From Shimia ponticola (GTDB lineage Bacteria > Pseudomonadota > Alphaproteobacteria > Rhodobacterales > Rhodobacteraceae): a stretch of 64,000 nt of DNA. The translations under genes were made by a program, and so were the position numbers. The notes beneath the pieces were generated by a model. That model was not told where the DNA came from and made no database searches. It was given only the letters and a program-made list of their open reading frames with translations. Every line of letters starts with the position of its first letter. Positions within the stretch are counted from its first letter, which is position 1. The stretch is from assembly GCF_007995215.1 (NCBI RefSeq), contig NZ_VCDK01000003.1:868001-932000 (forward strand), written 5' to 3'. Shown here piece by piece: positions 26,324-36,221 of the stretch.

Positions 26324-27745
26324 TCAGGATGCAGGCAAAATGACGCCCGGATTCATGATGCCCTTTGGGTCCAGCGCATCCTTGATCTGGCGCATCAGGG
26401 CCAAATGAGTGGGATCGGCATAGGCCTGAACATCTTCGACCTTGAGCCGCCCCACCCCGTGCTCGGCAGCGACTGACCCACCAAGCTCGTGCGTCAGATC
26501 ATGGATCGCGCGCTTGATCGCGGGGCGTTCATTGTCATGGTCCGCACGGCTGCGTCCGGGTTGCGGAAAGACATTGTAGTGCAGGTTTCCGTCGCCGACG
26601 TGGCCGAAACAGTTGATCCTAAAGTTGCCAATCTCGGTCAGAACACCGGGACCACGTTCAATGAACTCGGGGATAGCTTCCATCGGAACCGAGATGTCAT
26701 GCGATGAGACCGAGCCAATCCGTCGGTTGGCCTCTGGAATCTTTTCTCTGACGGCCCAAAACTCGGCACGCTGCGTTTCGGATTGGGCGATCGTGCCGTC
26801 AGTGGCGATGTGGGCCTCTGCCGCCGCCTCGAATATCTCCATCAGGACCTGAGCAGGATCGAGCCCGCTTGGCAGGCCAAGTTCGATCAAGACAGACCAT
26901 TCTGGCGGTGTCTCGAACGGATGACGCACGTCTGGCAAGGTCTCGGAGAGAAAGTGATAGCCTTGTTCGTGGATAAGCTCAAAGGCCACCACCCCGTCGC
27001 CCACATGATTCCGCGCCAATGCCAAAAGATCGAGCGCGGCATCAGGCGACGGAACCGCGATCATCGCCGTGCCGCGCGTTGCGGGGATCGGAGAGAGCTT
27101 GAGGGTCGCGGCGGTTATCACACCCAATGTGCCCTCTGAGCCGATCATGAGATTGCGCAGGTCATAACCGAGGTTGTCTTTGCGCAGGCGCGTCAGCCCA
27201 TTCCAGATGTCGCCGTTCGGCAAGACGACCTCGAGCCCAAGGCAAAGGTCGCGCATATTCCCGTAGCGCAAGACATTCACGCCGCCCGCGTTGGTGGCCA
27301 AGAGCCCTCCGATCCGGGCCGAGCCTTCGGACGCCAGTGACAGCGGGAATAGGCGATCCACCTCTTTCGCCTTAGCCTGTACATCAGCAAGAATTGCGCC
27401 AGCCTCGACCTCGATCAGATTTTCGCGCGGCCACGTGTTGCGGATCCGGGTCATCCGTTCGAGGCTAAGCACCAATGCGGCAGGTCCTTCGCCCGCGATC
27501 TGCCCCCCGACAAGGCCAGTGCCGCCACCATACGGCACCACTGGCACGCCAGCCTCATGGGCCAGACGGACGGCAGCTGCGACTTCGGTCGTCGAGGCAG
27601 GCGCGAGCACCACACCAGCGGCTCCTTGAAAGCGACCGCGCGGCTCTTCGAAATATTTCGGCTCCGGTGACTTGAAGGCCGCGTCCGGCAGCGCGGCACG
27701 CAGGCTGGCCTCAAAATCGGGCGTGACGGGGGATAGGTCTGTCAT
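26324..27745 (-). CDS. FAD-linked D-2-hydroxyacid dehydrogenase (GlcD/D-2-hydroxyglutarate dehydrogenase-like)
   Basis: A 473-residue flavoprotein. The PCMH-type FAD-binding domain has VPVVPYGGGTGLVGGQ and GLLATNAGGVNVLRYGN, and the C-terminal FAD-oxidase domain has NCFGHVGDGNLHYNV with the conserved histidines and AAEHGVGRLK. This architecture oxidises D-lactate, D-2-hydroxyglutarate or glycolate (as GlcD). No glcE or glcF is adjacent, favouring a stand-alone D-lactate or D-2-hydroxyglutarate dehydrogenase. Confidence 0.9.
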   Translation of the reverse strand: MTDLSPVTPDFEASLRAALPDAAFKSPEPKYFEEPRGRFQGAAGVVLAPASTTEVAAAVRLAHEAGVPVVPYGGGTGLVGGQIAGEGPAALVLSLERMTRIRNTWPRENLIEVEAGAILADVQAKAKEVDRLFPLSLASEGSARIGGLLATNAGGVNVLRYGNMRDLCLGLEVVLPNGDIWNGLTRLRKDNLGYDLRNLMIGSEGTLGVITAATLKLSPIPATRGTAMIAVPSPDAALDLLALARNHVGDGVVAFELIHEQGYHFLSETLPDVRHPFETPPEWSVLIELGLPSGLDPAQVLMEIFEAAAEAHIATDGTIAQSETQRAEFWAVREKIPEANRRIGSVSSHDISVPMEAIPEFIERGPGVLTEIGNFRINCFGHVGDGNLHYNVFPQPGRSRADHDNERPAIKRAIHDLTHELGGSVAAEHGVGRLKVEDVQAYADPTHLALMRQIKDALDPKGIMNPGVILPAS

Positions 27746-27777
27746 AGGGTGGGTCTAGCGGAAAGTCGCGTCAAAGG

Positions 27778-28605
27778 TCACTGGGGCGCACGCAGATAGT
27801 TTGTGCCCAGCACAAGGATGGTCGGCTCTGGAGGCAGGGTGCGCAAGCTGACCACGACCTCTGATGAAAGGGTGCGTTTGATGACAAAATCTTCGGCCAT
27901 GTCTTCTAGGAAACGCTCGAGATTGGACGGCCCGAACCAGTGCATCGGGATCACCAAAGAGGACCGGAGACGCTGAAGCATCGAAATCAGCGATGGCCTA
28001 TCGATCGTAAAACCGCCATCGACGGGAACCATCACCACGTCGAGCCGACCAAGCGCGGCGTACTGAGCCGGGTCAGGTTCGTGGTGCAAATGGCCCATAT
28101 GGCCAATGCACAAACCCTCAATCTCGAACACAAAAATCGAATTACCATCCTCGACGATCTCGGGTCCGAAACGCGACCTCGTATCGGTTGTCACGTTCCG
28201 CACCAGCATATTGCCAACTTGCAGACTGTAGTCGGCCTTGTTGCCATCGCTATCGGGCCAGCCTTGCAACACATGTGGGATGCGCGGGTCCGGCAAAGAG
28301 GTCCAATGCGTCTCGTGGCTGTTGTTCATGGTGACCACGTCCGGAACCACATCGGCCATTCCCAAAAAGCCGGTGTAGTCCGTTGCCACGGTTTCACCGG
28401 TCGCCGCCTGAATGAAGAACATGGCGTGGTCGATGTAGTTGATGCGGACGCTGAACTCGGGCACCTCTTCGTGCCACGCGGCCTTGTGCAGGTAGGTGAC
28501 GCCCGGCGTCGTGTCAGCCAGTGCAATGCAATGGCTGTTGCGGTCCTGCGCGGCAGCAGCGGTTCCAAGGCAAGACAGGCTCAGGGCAAAGAGTAGATGT
28601 CGCAT
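27778..28605 (-). CDS. Secreted metallo-beta-lactamase-fold protein
   Basis: A 275-residue protein with a signal peptide of about 19 residues (ending AAAAQ). Beta-lactamase-superfamily character is suggested by INYIDHAMFFI, ATDYTGFLGM, TMNNSHETHW, CIGHMGHLHHEP and IPMHWFGPSN, arranged as in COG2220-type proteins that act on L-ascorbate-6-P-like or acylated substrates. The usual HxHxDH is replaced by SHETHW, so metal binding may differ. The role is unknown. Confidence 0.72.
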   Translation of the reverse strand: MRHLLFALSLSCLGTAAAAQDRNSHCIALADTTPGVTYLHKAAWHEEVPEFSVRINYIDHAMFFIQAATGETVATDYTGFLGMADVVPDVVTMNNSHETHWTSLPDPRIPHVLQGWPDSDGNKADYSLQVGNMLVRNVTTDTRSRFGPEIVEDGNSIFVFEIEGLCIGHMGHLHHEPDPAQYAALGRLDVVMVPVDGGFTIDRPSLISMLQRLRSSLVIPMHWFGPSNLERFLEDMAEDFVIKRTLSSEVVVSLRTLPPEPTILVLGTNYLRAPQ

Positions 28606-28659
28606 GCCCTAAGGGTAGCGCGCGCCAGACGTGATCAATAGCGGTTTGACCGAGCGGAG

Positions 28660-29244
28660 CTATCCGACTTCGGTTTTGCCGCGTCGGTCGCTGCGCAGAT
28701 TGGCATAAAGCACATGTGTGCGCCATCTGCCTGCGATTTGCAGATAGCTTTGCGCGACACCTTCGTATTTATAGCCAGACTTTTCCAACAGCGCGCGAGA
28801 CGCTTTGTTTTCGGGCAGGCAGGCCGCCTCGATCCGGCTCAGATCAAGTTCGGTAAAGGCATAGTGGACCAAACCTTCGATGGCCTCGCGCATATAGCCG
28901 TGGCGCGCAAAGGGTTCGCCGATCCAATACCCGGTCGTGCCGGCCTGCGCGGGACCACGACGGATGTGATCAAGCGTGATTGCGCCGACAAGGCTCTGAT
29001 CTTCTTTGCGGATTAGAAAAACAGGTACCGCCGTACCGCTGCGGATCGACCGCTGCGCCCAATAGACCCGGTTCGTGAAACTCTTGCGGGTGAGATGGTC
29101 CACAGCCCAGGTCGGCTCCCACGGCTGAAGAAAATCGCGGCTGGTCAGACGCAAGGCTGCCCATTGCCGAAAATCGGAATGGACAGGCGGGCGGAGCGTC
29201 AGGCGTTCCGTCTCGATCTTCACGTTCCGCGCACGGCGCAGCAT
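28660..29244 (-). CDS. RimJ/RimL-type GNAT acetyltransferase
   Basis: A 194-residue acetyltransferase of the ribosomal-protein-alanine type. ETERLTLRPPVHSDF starts the domain, GYWIGEPFARHGYMREAI is the acetyl-CoA region, and AACLPENKASRALLEKSGY is the C-terminal signature. The ATG overlaps the stop of the M16 peptidase gene (ATGA), so translation is coupled. The protein target cannot be predicted. Confidence 0.9.
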   Translation of the reverse strand: MLRRARNVKIETERLTLRPPVHSDFRQWAALRLTSRDFLQPWEPTWAVDHLTRKSFTNRVYWAQRSIRSGTAVPVFLIRKEDQSLVGAITLDHIRRGPAQAGTTGYWIGEPFARHGYMREAIEGLVHYAFTELDLSRIEAACLPENKASRALLEKSGYKYEGVAQSYLQIAGRWRTHVLYANLRSDRRGKTEVG

Positions 29245-30506
29245 CAGGCGGCCAGCCTCTCCTGCAAATCCTGAATGGTCGGTGCGGCATCGACCTGACC
29301 ATAAAGCGCCATGGCCATGCGCGGGTTGTCGACCATTTGCCCTGCAAAGTCGCGAATATCCCCGGTCGTGACGCTGTCGATCGACTCGATGATCTCGTCC
29401 AGAGACGGGACACGCCCCCAGATCGCCGTCATACGCGCCAGACGTTCAGCACGGTGCGACGGGCTTTCCAGCCCCATCAGCATCCCGGCTTTCATCTGCG
29501 CACGGGCGCGTGCGACCTCGGCTGGGCTCATATCATCGGCCGCGCGTTTCAGCTCGTCCATGGTGATGTTGGCAAGCGTCGCGACCTGATCGGCACTGGT
29601 GCCTGCATAAATTGTGGTCATGCCCGTATCGGCATAAGCGCCAGCTTGGCTGAAAATCGTGTAGCAGAGGCCCTGCTTTTCGCGGACTTCCTGGAAGAGA
29701 CGCGATGACATCCCGCCACCAAAGGCCGTCGAGAATATCTGCGACGTGTAAATCAAAGGATCGCGGTAATTCGGTCCCTCGAACGCCAAGGTAAAGTGAA
29801 CCTGCTCAAGGACCTTGTCCTCCCGGCGCTCTCCGCCCGCGAAACTCGCCGCTTCGACCATGTGGATCGGCTTTGATTCAAGTCCCCCAAAGATCGCCTC
29901 AGCAGCTTTGACCAAGGCGTCATGATCGACACCACCGGCCGCTGCCAAGATCATCTGGCCGGGTCCATAATGCTCACGCACAAAGGACGACAGATCATCG
30001 CGGCTGAAAGACTTGACCCGTTCGGTTGGCCCCAAGATTGTGCGCCCGATGGGTTGATCGGGATAGGCCACCTCTTGCAACCAGTCAAAGACGATGTCGT
30101 CAGGTGTATCGAGAGACTGGCCGATTTCCTGCAAGATCACGCCGCGTTCGACCTCAATCTCACGCGGATCAAAGATGGGGTTCAGGACGATGTCGCTGAT
30201 CACGTCCAGCGCCAGCGGCACGTCGTCTTCCAGCACGCGGGCGTAATAGGCGGTCATCTCGCGGCTGGTATAGGCGTTGATATAGCCACCGACGTCCTCA
30301 ATCGCTTCGGCGATCTGCAGCGCAGTGCGGCGTTCGGTGCCTTTGAACGCCATATGTTCAAGGAAATGCGCGATGCCGTTTTGCTCGACACGTTCGTGCC
30401 GTCCGCCCGCATTGATCCAGACGCCGATCGAGGCGCTTTTCATCCCCTCCATCCGTTCGGTGACAATGCGAAATCCGTTCGGAAGGGTATGGGTCTTGAC
30501 GGTCAC
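29244..30506 (-). CDS. M16 family zinc peptidase (mitochondrial processing peptidase-like)
   Basis: A 420-residue M16B peptidase. The inverted zinc motif HFLEH (His47, Glu50, His51) lies in GIAHFLEHMAFKG, with the downstream glutamate expected in the EVERGVILQEI segment. The N-terminus TLPNGFRIVTERM is typical. The family processes or degrades peptides; alphaproteobacterial members resemble the beta subunit of mitochondrial MPP. It overlaps thrC by 4 bases at its start. Confidence 0.93.
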   Translation of the reverse strand: MTVKTHTLPNGFRIVTERMEGMKSASIGVWINAGGRHERVEQNGIAHFLEHMAFKGTERRTALQIAEAIEDVGGYINAYTSREMTAYYARVLEDDVPLALDVISDIVLNPIFDPREIEVERGVILQEIGQSLDTPDDIVFDWLQEVAYPDQPIGRTILGPTERVKSFSRDDLSSFVREHYGPGQMILAAAGGVDHDALVKAAEAIFGGLESKPIHMVEAASFAGGERREDKVLEQVHFTLAFEGPNYRDPLIYTSQIFSTAFGGGMSSRLFQEVREKQGLCYTIFSQAGAYADTGMTTIYAGTSADQVATLANITMDELKRAADDMSPAEVARARAQMKAGMLMGLESPSHRAERLARMTAIWGRVPSLDEIIESIDSVTTGDIRDFAGQMVDNPRMAMALYGQVDAAPTIQDLQERLAA

Positions 30507-31888
30507 GCGGTTCTCCGGCTGCGGATCAGGGTCTCGAGCGCGTCAAGATCGTTTTCGACCCGCGTCACCCGTTCTGATCGCTCATACAAGTCTGCCATGC
30601 GCGGGGGCAAGGGGGGGCGTGAGCCCATGGCGGCTTCGACTGCGTCGGGGAACTTGGCGGGATGCGCCGTGGCCAGCGTGATCATGGGCTCCGGGCCCAA
30701 GACGTCATTGGCGACCTTTACACCCACAGCGGAATGCGGACACAGGATTTCGCCTGTGCGGGTGAACATGTCCGTGATGGTCTGGCTTGTTTCATGCTCG
30801 TCCGAGCGGCCAGATCCGAAATGCTCACGCAGACCTTGCAGCGCGCCTTGGCTGATGTGGAACCCGCCCTCTTTCAGCTCGGTCATCAGTTGGGCCACAG
30901 CGCCGCCATCGCGGTCATAGGCATCGAACAAGGCGCGCTCAAAGTTGGACGACACCTGAATATCCATCGACGGCGTGATCGTCGGATGCACTTCTCCGGT
31001 GGTGTAGTCGCCGGTCGACAGCGCGCGGTGCAGGATATCGTTGCGGTTCGTCGCAACGATCAAGCGCTTGATCGGCAGTCCCATCTTTTTGGCGATATAG
31101 CCTGCAAAGATGTCACCGAAGTTTCCGGTCGGCACCGTAAAGGACACCTCGCGATAAGGCGCGCCAAGGGCGGTGGCAGACGAGAAGTAATAGACGACCT
31201 GCGCCAGAACCCGCGCCCAATTGATCGAATTGACCCCGGCCAGGCGGACTTCGTCGCGAAAGTCAAAGTGGTTGAACATGTCTTTCAGCTTGGCTTGGCA
31301 GTCATCAAAGGTGCCATCGACCGCCAGCGCATGGACGTTGCTCTCCACCGGCGTCGTCATTTGCCGCCTTTGGACCTCGGACACGCGCCCGTGCGGATAG
31401 AGGATAAACACATCGACGGCGTCCAGCCCGCGGAAGGCTTCGATCGCGGCTGATCCGGTATCACCAGAGGTGGCGCCCACAATCGTGACCTTTTCGCCGC
31501 GACGCTCCAGAGCGACCTGAAACAGCTGACCAATCAACTGCATGGCAAAATCCTTGAACGCCAAAGTTGGACCGTGAAACAGTTCGAGAAGGTGGTGGTT
31601 CGGTCCAAGCTGAACCAGCGGCGCACGCGCATCGTGGCCAAAGCTGGCATAGGCCTTTTCGATGATCTCGCCAAACTCGCTGTCAGTGAAGGTGTCGCCC
31701 ACAAAGGGGCGCATCACGCGAAAGGCAACCTCTTCATAGGGCAACCCGGCCAGCGCCGCGATGTCAGCCTCGGACAGGCTTGGCACGGTCGCCGGAACAT
31801 AAAGCCCGCCATCACGGGCCAACCCCGTCAACATGGCCTCTTCGAAACTCAGCACTGGGGCTGCGCCACGGGTTGAGATATAGTCCAT
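30503..31888 (-). CDS. thrC: Threonine synthase
   Basis: PLP enzyme converting O-phosphohomoserine to threonine, 461 residues. MDYISTRGAAPVLSFEEAML is the canonical start, and the PLP lysine is Lys112 in HGPTLAFKDFAMQ. VGATSGDTGSAAIEAFRG is the phosphate-binding loop. The open frame continues 32 codons upstream without conservation; ATG at 31886-31888 is preceded by GAAAGAAGAACGGTTCA. The stop overlaps the M16 start (ATGA). Confidence 0.96.
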   Translation of the reverse strand: MDYISTRGAAPVLSFEEAMLTGLARDGGLYVPATVPSLSEADIAALAGLPYEEVAFRVMRPFVGDTFTDSEFGEIIEKAYASFGHDARAPLVQLGPNHHLLELFHGPTLAFKDFAMQLIGQLFQVALERRGEKVTIVGATSGDTGSAAIEAFRGLDAVDVFILYPHGRVSEVQRRQMTTPVESNVHALAVDGTFDDCQAKLKDMFNHFDFRDEVRLAGVNSINWARVLAQVVYYFSSATALGAPYREVSFTVPTGNFGDIFAGYIAKKMGLPIKRLIVATNRNDILHRALSTGDYTTGEVHPTITPSMDIQVSSNFERALFDAYDRDGGAVAQLMTELKEGGFHISQGALQGLREHFGSGRSDEHETSQTITDMFTRTGEILCPHSAVGVKVANDVLGPEPMITLATAHPAKFPDAVEAAMGSRPPLPPRMADLYERSERVTRVENDLDALETLIRSRRTA

Positions 31889-31908
31889 TGAACCGTTCTT
31901 CTTTCTTG

Positions 31909-32574
31909 TCAGGCCGGTTTGCGCCGCCCGCGGTATAGGAAAAGCAGGGTCATTCCAACCCAGACCGCCGCAAGCCCGAACCACGTCACCGCATAGCCCA
32001 AGTGATCGTTCGGAATGCCGCTGGTGTCCACGGGCAAAGGCGTCAGAGACGGGTCATTTGGCGACACATCGCGCGCAATGATCATGACAGGCTCTGTATT
32101 CAGGTGGGCGGCCAGAGATGGCACATCGCGGGCGAACCAGGTGTTGGCCGCGATATCGTTATCCGGCGTGAAACTGTCGATCTCATCAGGCCAGTGCAGG
32201 TTGCCCACCACCGACACCGGTCCAGCCGTGCGCGCTTTGGTTTTGTCCTCAACATCGACATAGCCGCGATCCACCAGCATCCGGCGACCATCCGTTTCGA
32301 ATGCCTGAATGATCCGATAGCCCGCCCCGCGCAACTTGGTCGACACCAGTACATGCACCTCAGGGCCAACGAGTGTGCCATCGGCAGCAACCGGCAAATA
32401 TCGATCCGCTTCTGGATCGGGGGTTTGCGGCACCGCGACAGGTGCGGCTGTGATCCGCGCCTCGATCTCGGCCAAGACGCCTTCTTTCCACTCCAGCCGT
32501 TGCATCTGCCATATCCCAAGCCACAGCAGAACCCCGGTTCCCAGAACGCCGATCAACAAGACAAAGATGCGCAC
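31909..32574 (-). CDS. SURF1 family cytochrome oxidase biogenesis protein
   Basis: A 221-residue inner-membrane protein that helps insert haem a into cytochrome c oxidase subunit I. The N-terminal helix carries LLWLGIWQMQRLEWK and the C-terminal helix HLGYAVTWFGLAAVWVG, both hallmarks of SURF1 with a periplasmic domain between. I place the start at GTG 32572-32574, preceded by GGAGAG at 9 bases; the longer open frame has no SURF1-like sequence. It fits with the ctaCBGE genes upstream. Confidence 0.93.
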   Translation of the reverse strand: MRIFVLLIGVLGTGVLLWLGIWQMQRLEWKEGVLAEIEARITAAPVAVPQTPDPEADRYLPVAADGTLVGPEVHVLVSTKLRGAGYRIIQAFETDGRRMLVDRGYVDVEDKTKARTAGPVSVVGNLHWPDEIDSFTPDNDIAANTWFARDVPSLAAHLNTEPVMIIARDVSPNDPSLTPLPVDTSGIPNDHLGYAVTWFGLAAVWVGMTLLFLYRGRRKPA

Positions 32575-32596
32575 GTGTCCGATCTCTCCAAAGCAA

Positions 32597-32621
32597 AAGG
32601 GCAGAGACCGCCCCTGCCCTT
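32597..32621 (-). terminator. Intrinsic terminator-like hairpin between ctaE and SURF1
   Basis: AAGGGCAG and CTGCCCTT (32597-32604 and 32614-32621) form an 8-bp stem with a 9-base loop. On the minus strand the stem is followed by TTTTGCTTT, as in an intrinsic terminator. It would end or attenuate the oxidase operon before SURF1. Confidence 0.55.
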
Positions 32622-32720
32622 CTATGTTTTTCAAATGCTCCCGCCCACTGCCCGTTAGGTGGCTTTGCCACCGTAAGGGGAGGCGTCGCGCGCATTCAAA
32701 GCGCGAGGGTGGGGCGGTTG

Positions 32721-32745
32721 GGGAGCGCTTTGAAAGCGCGCTCCC
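32721..32745 (-). terminator. Hairpin just after ctaE
   Basis: GGGAGCGC and GCGCTCCC (32721-32728 with 32738-32745) pair around TTTGAAAGC; an alternative pairing GCGCTTT/AAAGCGC overlaps it. It lies 14 bases beyond the ctaE stop. With the second hairpin at 32597 it suggests 3' end processing or stepwise termination. Confidence 0.4.
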
Positions 32746-32758
32746 GTCATTTGTCAGA

Positions 32759-33580
32759 TCAGCCTGGCAGCGACGCGCCGACACCCCAGATGTAGACCGC
32801 GGCGAACAGGAACAGCCAAACCACATCGACAAAGTGCCAGTACCATGCTGCCGCCTCAAAACCCATGTGGCTCTCAGCCGTAAAGTGACCCTTGCGCACC
32901 CGGAAGTAGCAGATCGCGAGGAAGATCGTCCCAATGATGACGTGCAGACCGTGGAAACCGGTCGCCATGAAGAAGTTCGAGAAGAACTTGTCGCCACCGA
33001 AGGTCCAGTCCTTGACCGTCAGAAGATAGTTGTACTCGTAGGCTTGGAACGCCGTGAACAGCACACCCAGAAGAACTGCGATCAGCAGACCATGCTCAAC
33101 GTCCTTGCGCTGACCGCCATGGACAAGCGCGTGGTGCGCCCAGGTCACGGCACAGCCCGACAACAGCAGGATCAGCGTGTTGATCAGCGGCAGTTCGAAC
33201 GCGTTCACGTGGTAGAATTCAGGCGCCACGTAGGTCGAGCCTTCGTAGTCCTGCATCGGATAAAGCGCGTGTTTGAAGAACGACCAGAACCATGCGGCAA
33301 AGAACATGACTTCCGACATGATGAACATGATGAAGCCATAGCGCAGGCCGATCAGAACGACGGGCGTGTGGTCACCCACCTGGTTCTCGGCGACCGTCTC
33401 GGCCCACCACGCATACATCACGTAGAGGACACCGACAAAGCCCATCAGGAACAGCCATGGGCCGCTATCGTGCATCCAAAGGACCGCGCCGAAGAGCATA
33501 GCAAATGCTGCCACCGATCCGGCGAACGGCCAGATAGAGGGGTTCAGAATGTGATAGTCGTGGTTCTTTTCGTGGGCCAT
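32759..33580 (-). CDS. ctaE: Cytochrome c oxidase subunit III
   Basis: Seven-helix subunit III of aa3-type cytochrome oxidase, 273 residues. [32 protein letters not shown] and [18 protein letters not shown] are highly conserved, with the C-terminal [14 protein letters not shown]. It stabilises subunit I and its proton uptake. The catalytic subunit I gene (ctaD) is not in this window and must lie elsewhere, as in Paracoccus and Rhodobacter. Confidence 0.97.
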   Translation of the reverse strand: MAHEKNHDYHILNPSIWPFAGSVAAFAMLFGAVLWMHDSGPWLFLMGFVGVLYVMYAWWAETVAENQVGDHTPVVLIGLRYGFIMFIMSEVMFFAAWFWSFFKHALYPMQDYEGSTYVAPEFYHVNAFELPLINTLILLLSGCAVTWAHHALVHGGQRKDVEHGLLIAVLLGVLFTAFQAYEYNYLLTVKDWTFGGDKFFSNFFMATGFHGLHVIIGTIFLAICYFRVRKGHFTAESHMGFEAAAWYWHFVDVVWLFLFAAVYIWGVGASLPG

Positions 33581-33608
33581 TGTTCCCTCCCCCGCGTTTT
33601 GGGGTTTC

Positions 33609-34184
33609 TTAGTTTAGACTTGTTTCGGTTTCAGCCTCCAAAGCAGCCTGCTGCTCTGGAAGGTCAATTTCATAAAACGTGTAGCTCAGCGTGATCGTGT
33701 GGATGTATTTGCCCTCACGATCATCGACGATGTCGGGCTCCACAAAGAAGGTCACTGGCATCATGACGGTTTCACCCGGCATTAACACCTGCTCTTCAAA
33801 GCAGAAGCAGTCGATCTTGCTGAAGAAGCCGCCCGCTTGGTAGGGCGTCACATTGTAGGATGCGCTGCCGGCCACAGGTTTGTCTGTCGGGTTGTGCGCC
33901 TCGTAGAAGGCAAGCCCCGTCTCCCCGATCTTAAGCTCCATGGTGCGGACTTCTGGTTTGAAGGTCCACGGCATGTCTTTTTCAAGCGACCCGTCAAAGC
34001 GGATCGTAATGGTGTCATCAAGCACCGTATCCGAGCCGGCTTCGGCTACATCTGTTGCGCCGCCAAATCCGGTGACGCGGCAAAACCAATCGTAGAATGG
34101 CACCGACGCGTAGGCGAGGCCAAACATCGTTGCGACAACGGCCAGCGTCTTGGCAAGGGTTCTTGTTTTTCCGTCCAGGGTCAT
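33609..34184 (-). CDS. ctaG: Cytochrome c oxidase assembly protein CtaG/Cox11
   Basis: A 191-residue copper chaperone that delivers copper to the CuB site of subunit I. One N-terminal membrane anchor ([20 protein letters not shown]) is followed by the periplasmic domain with the copper-binding CFCFEEQ motif and [12 protein letters not shown] start it at ATG 34182-34184 ([12 protein letters not shown]), which gives the normal family length; the longer frame lacks conservation. Confidence 0.95.
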   Translation of the reverse strand: MTLDGKTRTLAKTLAVVATMFGLAYASVPFYDWFCRVTGFGGATDVAEAGSDTVLDDTITIRFDGSLEKDMPWTFKPEVRTMELKIGETGLAFYEAHNPTDKPVAGSASYNVTPYQAGGFFSKIDCFCFEEQVLMPGETVMMPVTFFVEPDIVDDREGKYIHTITLSYTFYEIDLPEQQAALEAETETSLN

Positions 34185-34188
34185 GTCG

Positions 34189-34395
34189 TCACTCCCCCGT
34201 TGCAGATTGCGTTTCGGTAGCGGGCAGCGCTGTTGCGCGCGGCACGTGGTCAAAGCCTTCGACAGGCCCTGTCTGGCGGATTTTCACCGTCGTCAGCACA
34301 AACAGCAAACCGATAAAGGCCGCCAGACACAGGCCAACGCCCATGTTCCGGCCCTTCCGGCGTTTGTGCATATCGCTGTCAGGTGAAAAGCTCAT
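34189..34395 (-). CDS. Small cytochrome oxidase-locus membrane protein (CoxF-like)
   Basis: A 68-residue single-pass membrane protein with a basic N-terminus (MHKRRKGRN) and helix GVGLCLAAFIGLLFVLTTV. It sits between ctaB and ctaG, as small CoxF-type proteins do in related alphaproteobacteria. AAGGAG lies 5 bases before the ATG at 34393-34395. A role in oxidase assembly is inferred from position only. Confidence 0.75.
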   Translation of the reverse strand: MSFSPDSDMHKRRKGRNMGVGLCLAAFIGLLFVLTTVKIRQTGPVEGFDHVPRATALPATETQSATGE

Positions 34396-34406
34396 TGCCA
34401 CTCCTT

Positions 34407-35357
34407 TTACATCCAGTTTGCAACTGGCAGCACGGCCTCAAACAGGATCGCGCCAAAATGAACGAACAGGTACAGAAGCGAAAACTTGAAGAACGATTTC
34501 TCGACCTTGTAGTTGTCAGCTTCGGCGTCTTCTTCGGTGCGGCGCCAGATCCGAACGGCATCCCGCAGGAAGATCACGTTACAGATCACTGCGACGGCCA
34601 GATAAAGAGGGCCACCGATTTGCGTAAATCCGGCTGCGACAGCCAAAACGGCCAGTAGAACCGTGTAGGCAAGGATATGCGCGCGTGTGGCTTTGCGGCC
34701 ATGCGTGACGGTCAGCATCGGGACACCCGCATCATCGTAATCAGAGCGCATGAACAGGGCCAGCGCCCAGAAATGCGGAGGAGTCCACATGAAGATCAGA
34801 GCGAACATCAGGCAGGCTTCGATCGAGATCGAACCGGTCACAGCCACCCATCCGATCATCGGAGGGAACGCACCCGCCGCGCCACCGATCACGATGTTCT
34901 GCGGTGTCGAACGCTTGAGCCACATCGAATACACGACGGCGTAAAAGAAGATCGTGAATGCCAGCAGCCCAGCCGCCAGCCAGTTTGTCGCCAGCGCCAT
35001 GAACATCACGGACAGGCCCGACAGGGCACAGCCCACGACAAGCGCATCTTGTGGCTCAACACGGCCCGATGGGATCGGCCGTTTGGCCGTCCGTTTCATC
35101 ACCGCGTCGATATCCGCGTCCCACCACATGTTCAGCGCACCCGAAGCACCCGCCCCGATTGCGATGAACAGAATTGCGCAGACAGCTTCGACCCAGTGAA
35201 GAGATCCAGGAGCCGCCAGCAGGCCAACCGCAGCCGTAAAGACCACAAGCGACATCACGCGCGGCTTCAGCAGCGCGAAATAGTCGCCAAAGCCCGCATC
35301 ATACGGGCCTTGGTTGGCAGCAGGTTGCGCTGCGGTGTTGAGGGACGCGTCGGTCAT
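34407..35357 (-). CDS. ctaB: Protohaem IX farnesyltransferase (haem O synthase)
   Basis: UbiA-type integral membrane enzyme that adds a farnesyl group to haem b, 316 residues. The substrate-binding motifs are seen: LKPRVMSLVVFTAAVGLL, NMWWDADIDAVMKRTAKRP with the NxxxDxxxD acidic cluster, and a second one in MRSDYDDAG. Its ATG follows directly on the ctaC stop (TAAATG), so translation is coupled. Confidence 0.96.
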   Translation of the reverse strand: MTDASLNTAAQPAANQGPYDAGFGDYFALLKPRVMSLVVFTAAVGLLAAPGSLHWVEAVCAILFIAIGAGASGALNMWWDADIDAVMKRTAKRPIPSGRVEPQDALVVGCALSGLSVMFMALATNWLAAGLLAFTIFFYAVVYSMWLKRSTPQNIVIGGAAGAFPPMIGWVAVTGSISIEACLMFALIFMWTPPHFWALALFMRSDYDDAGVPMLTVTHGRKATRAHILAYTVLLAVLAVAAGFTQIGGPLYLAVAVICNVIFLRDAVRIWRRTEEDAEADNYKVEKSFFKFSLLYLFVHFGAILFEAVLPVANWM

Positions 35358-36221
35358 TTACTTCGATGCCACTTTCACAGCTGGAAGGGAGGTTGGATCA
35401 CCGGCATATTCGTCGATCGCACCGGCGAGCCACTCTTGGTAGGCCTCAGGCGACACCGCTTTCACGGTGATCGGCATATAGGCGTGATCCTTGCCGCAAA
35501 GCTCCGAGCACTGACCGAAATAGACGCCTTCCATGCCCTCATCGACGGCAAACCACAGTTCGGCCAGACGACCAGGAACGGCATCCTGCTTCACGCCAAA
35601 GGACGGAATGGTCCACGAATGGATCACGTCCGAGCCGGTCACCTGCATCACGACGGTCGCGCCAACGGGCACAACGACGGCGGTGTCGGTGGCCAACAGA
35701 TATTCGTCTTCTGCGTAGCCGTAGTCAGCCAGGTCTTCTTTGGCGAGCATGAAGCTGTCGAAGCCAAAGTCGTGATCGACATATTCGTAGCTCCAGTACC
35801 ACTGGTTGCCCGTCACCTTGATGGTCACATCGGCTTCCGGGATTTCCTGCTGCTTGAACAGCACCGGCAGCGAGAACGCACCGATGAAGACTAGGATCAG
35901 GATCGGGATCACGGTCCAAGCGACTTCCAGCGGCGAGTTGTGCGTGAAGGTTGCAGGCGTTTTGTTTGCCTTGCTGTTGTAGCGCACGATCACCAGCGCC
36001 AGCAGAACCGTCACAAACAGCGAGATTGCGGTGATGATCACCAAAATCAGGCCGTCAAGCCATTGTAGGTCGCGCGCCAGTTCGGTTGCCGCAGGCTGAA
36101 AGCCCATACCGGCGTCTACTGGTTTACCGATGCTGTCCAGCCCATCCAATGCGGCCTGCGCATAGGCCATAGGTGCTGCGAGCACGGCACCTGCTGCGGT
36201 CAGGAGCGTTTTCAATCGCAT
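35358..36221 (-). CDS. ctaC: Cytochrome c oxidase subunit II
   Basis: CuA-bearing subunit II, 287 residues. Signal peptide [20 protein letters not shown], two transmembrane helices (about 57-80 and 98-121), and a periplasmic cupredoxin domain. CuA ligands are visible: His201, Cys238, Glu240, Cys242, His246 and Met249 in [15 protein letters not shown]. The electron-entry aromatic patch NQWYWSYEY is present. First gene of ctaC-ctaB-coxF-ctaG-ctaE. Confidence 0.97.
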   Translation of the reverse strand: MRLKTLLTAAGAVLAAPMAYAQAALDGLDSIGKPVDAGMGFQPAATELARDLQWLDGLILVIITAISLFVTVLLALVIVRYNSKANKTPATFTHNSPLEVAWTVIPILILVFIGAFSLPVLFKQQEIPEADVTIKVTGNQWYWSYEYVDHDFGFDSFMLAKEDLADYGYAEDEYLLATDTAVVVPVGATVVMQVTGSDVIHSWTIPSFGVKQDAVPGRLAELWFAVDEGMEGVYFGQCSELCGKDHAYMPITVKAVSPEAYQEWLAGAIDEYAGDPTSLPAVKVASK

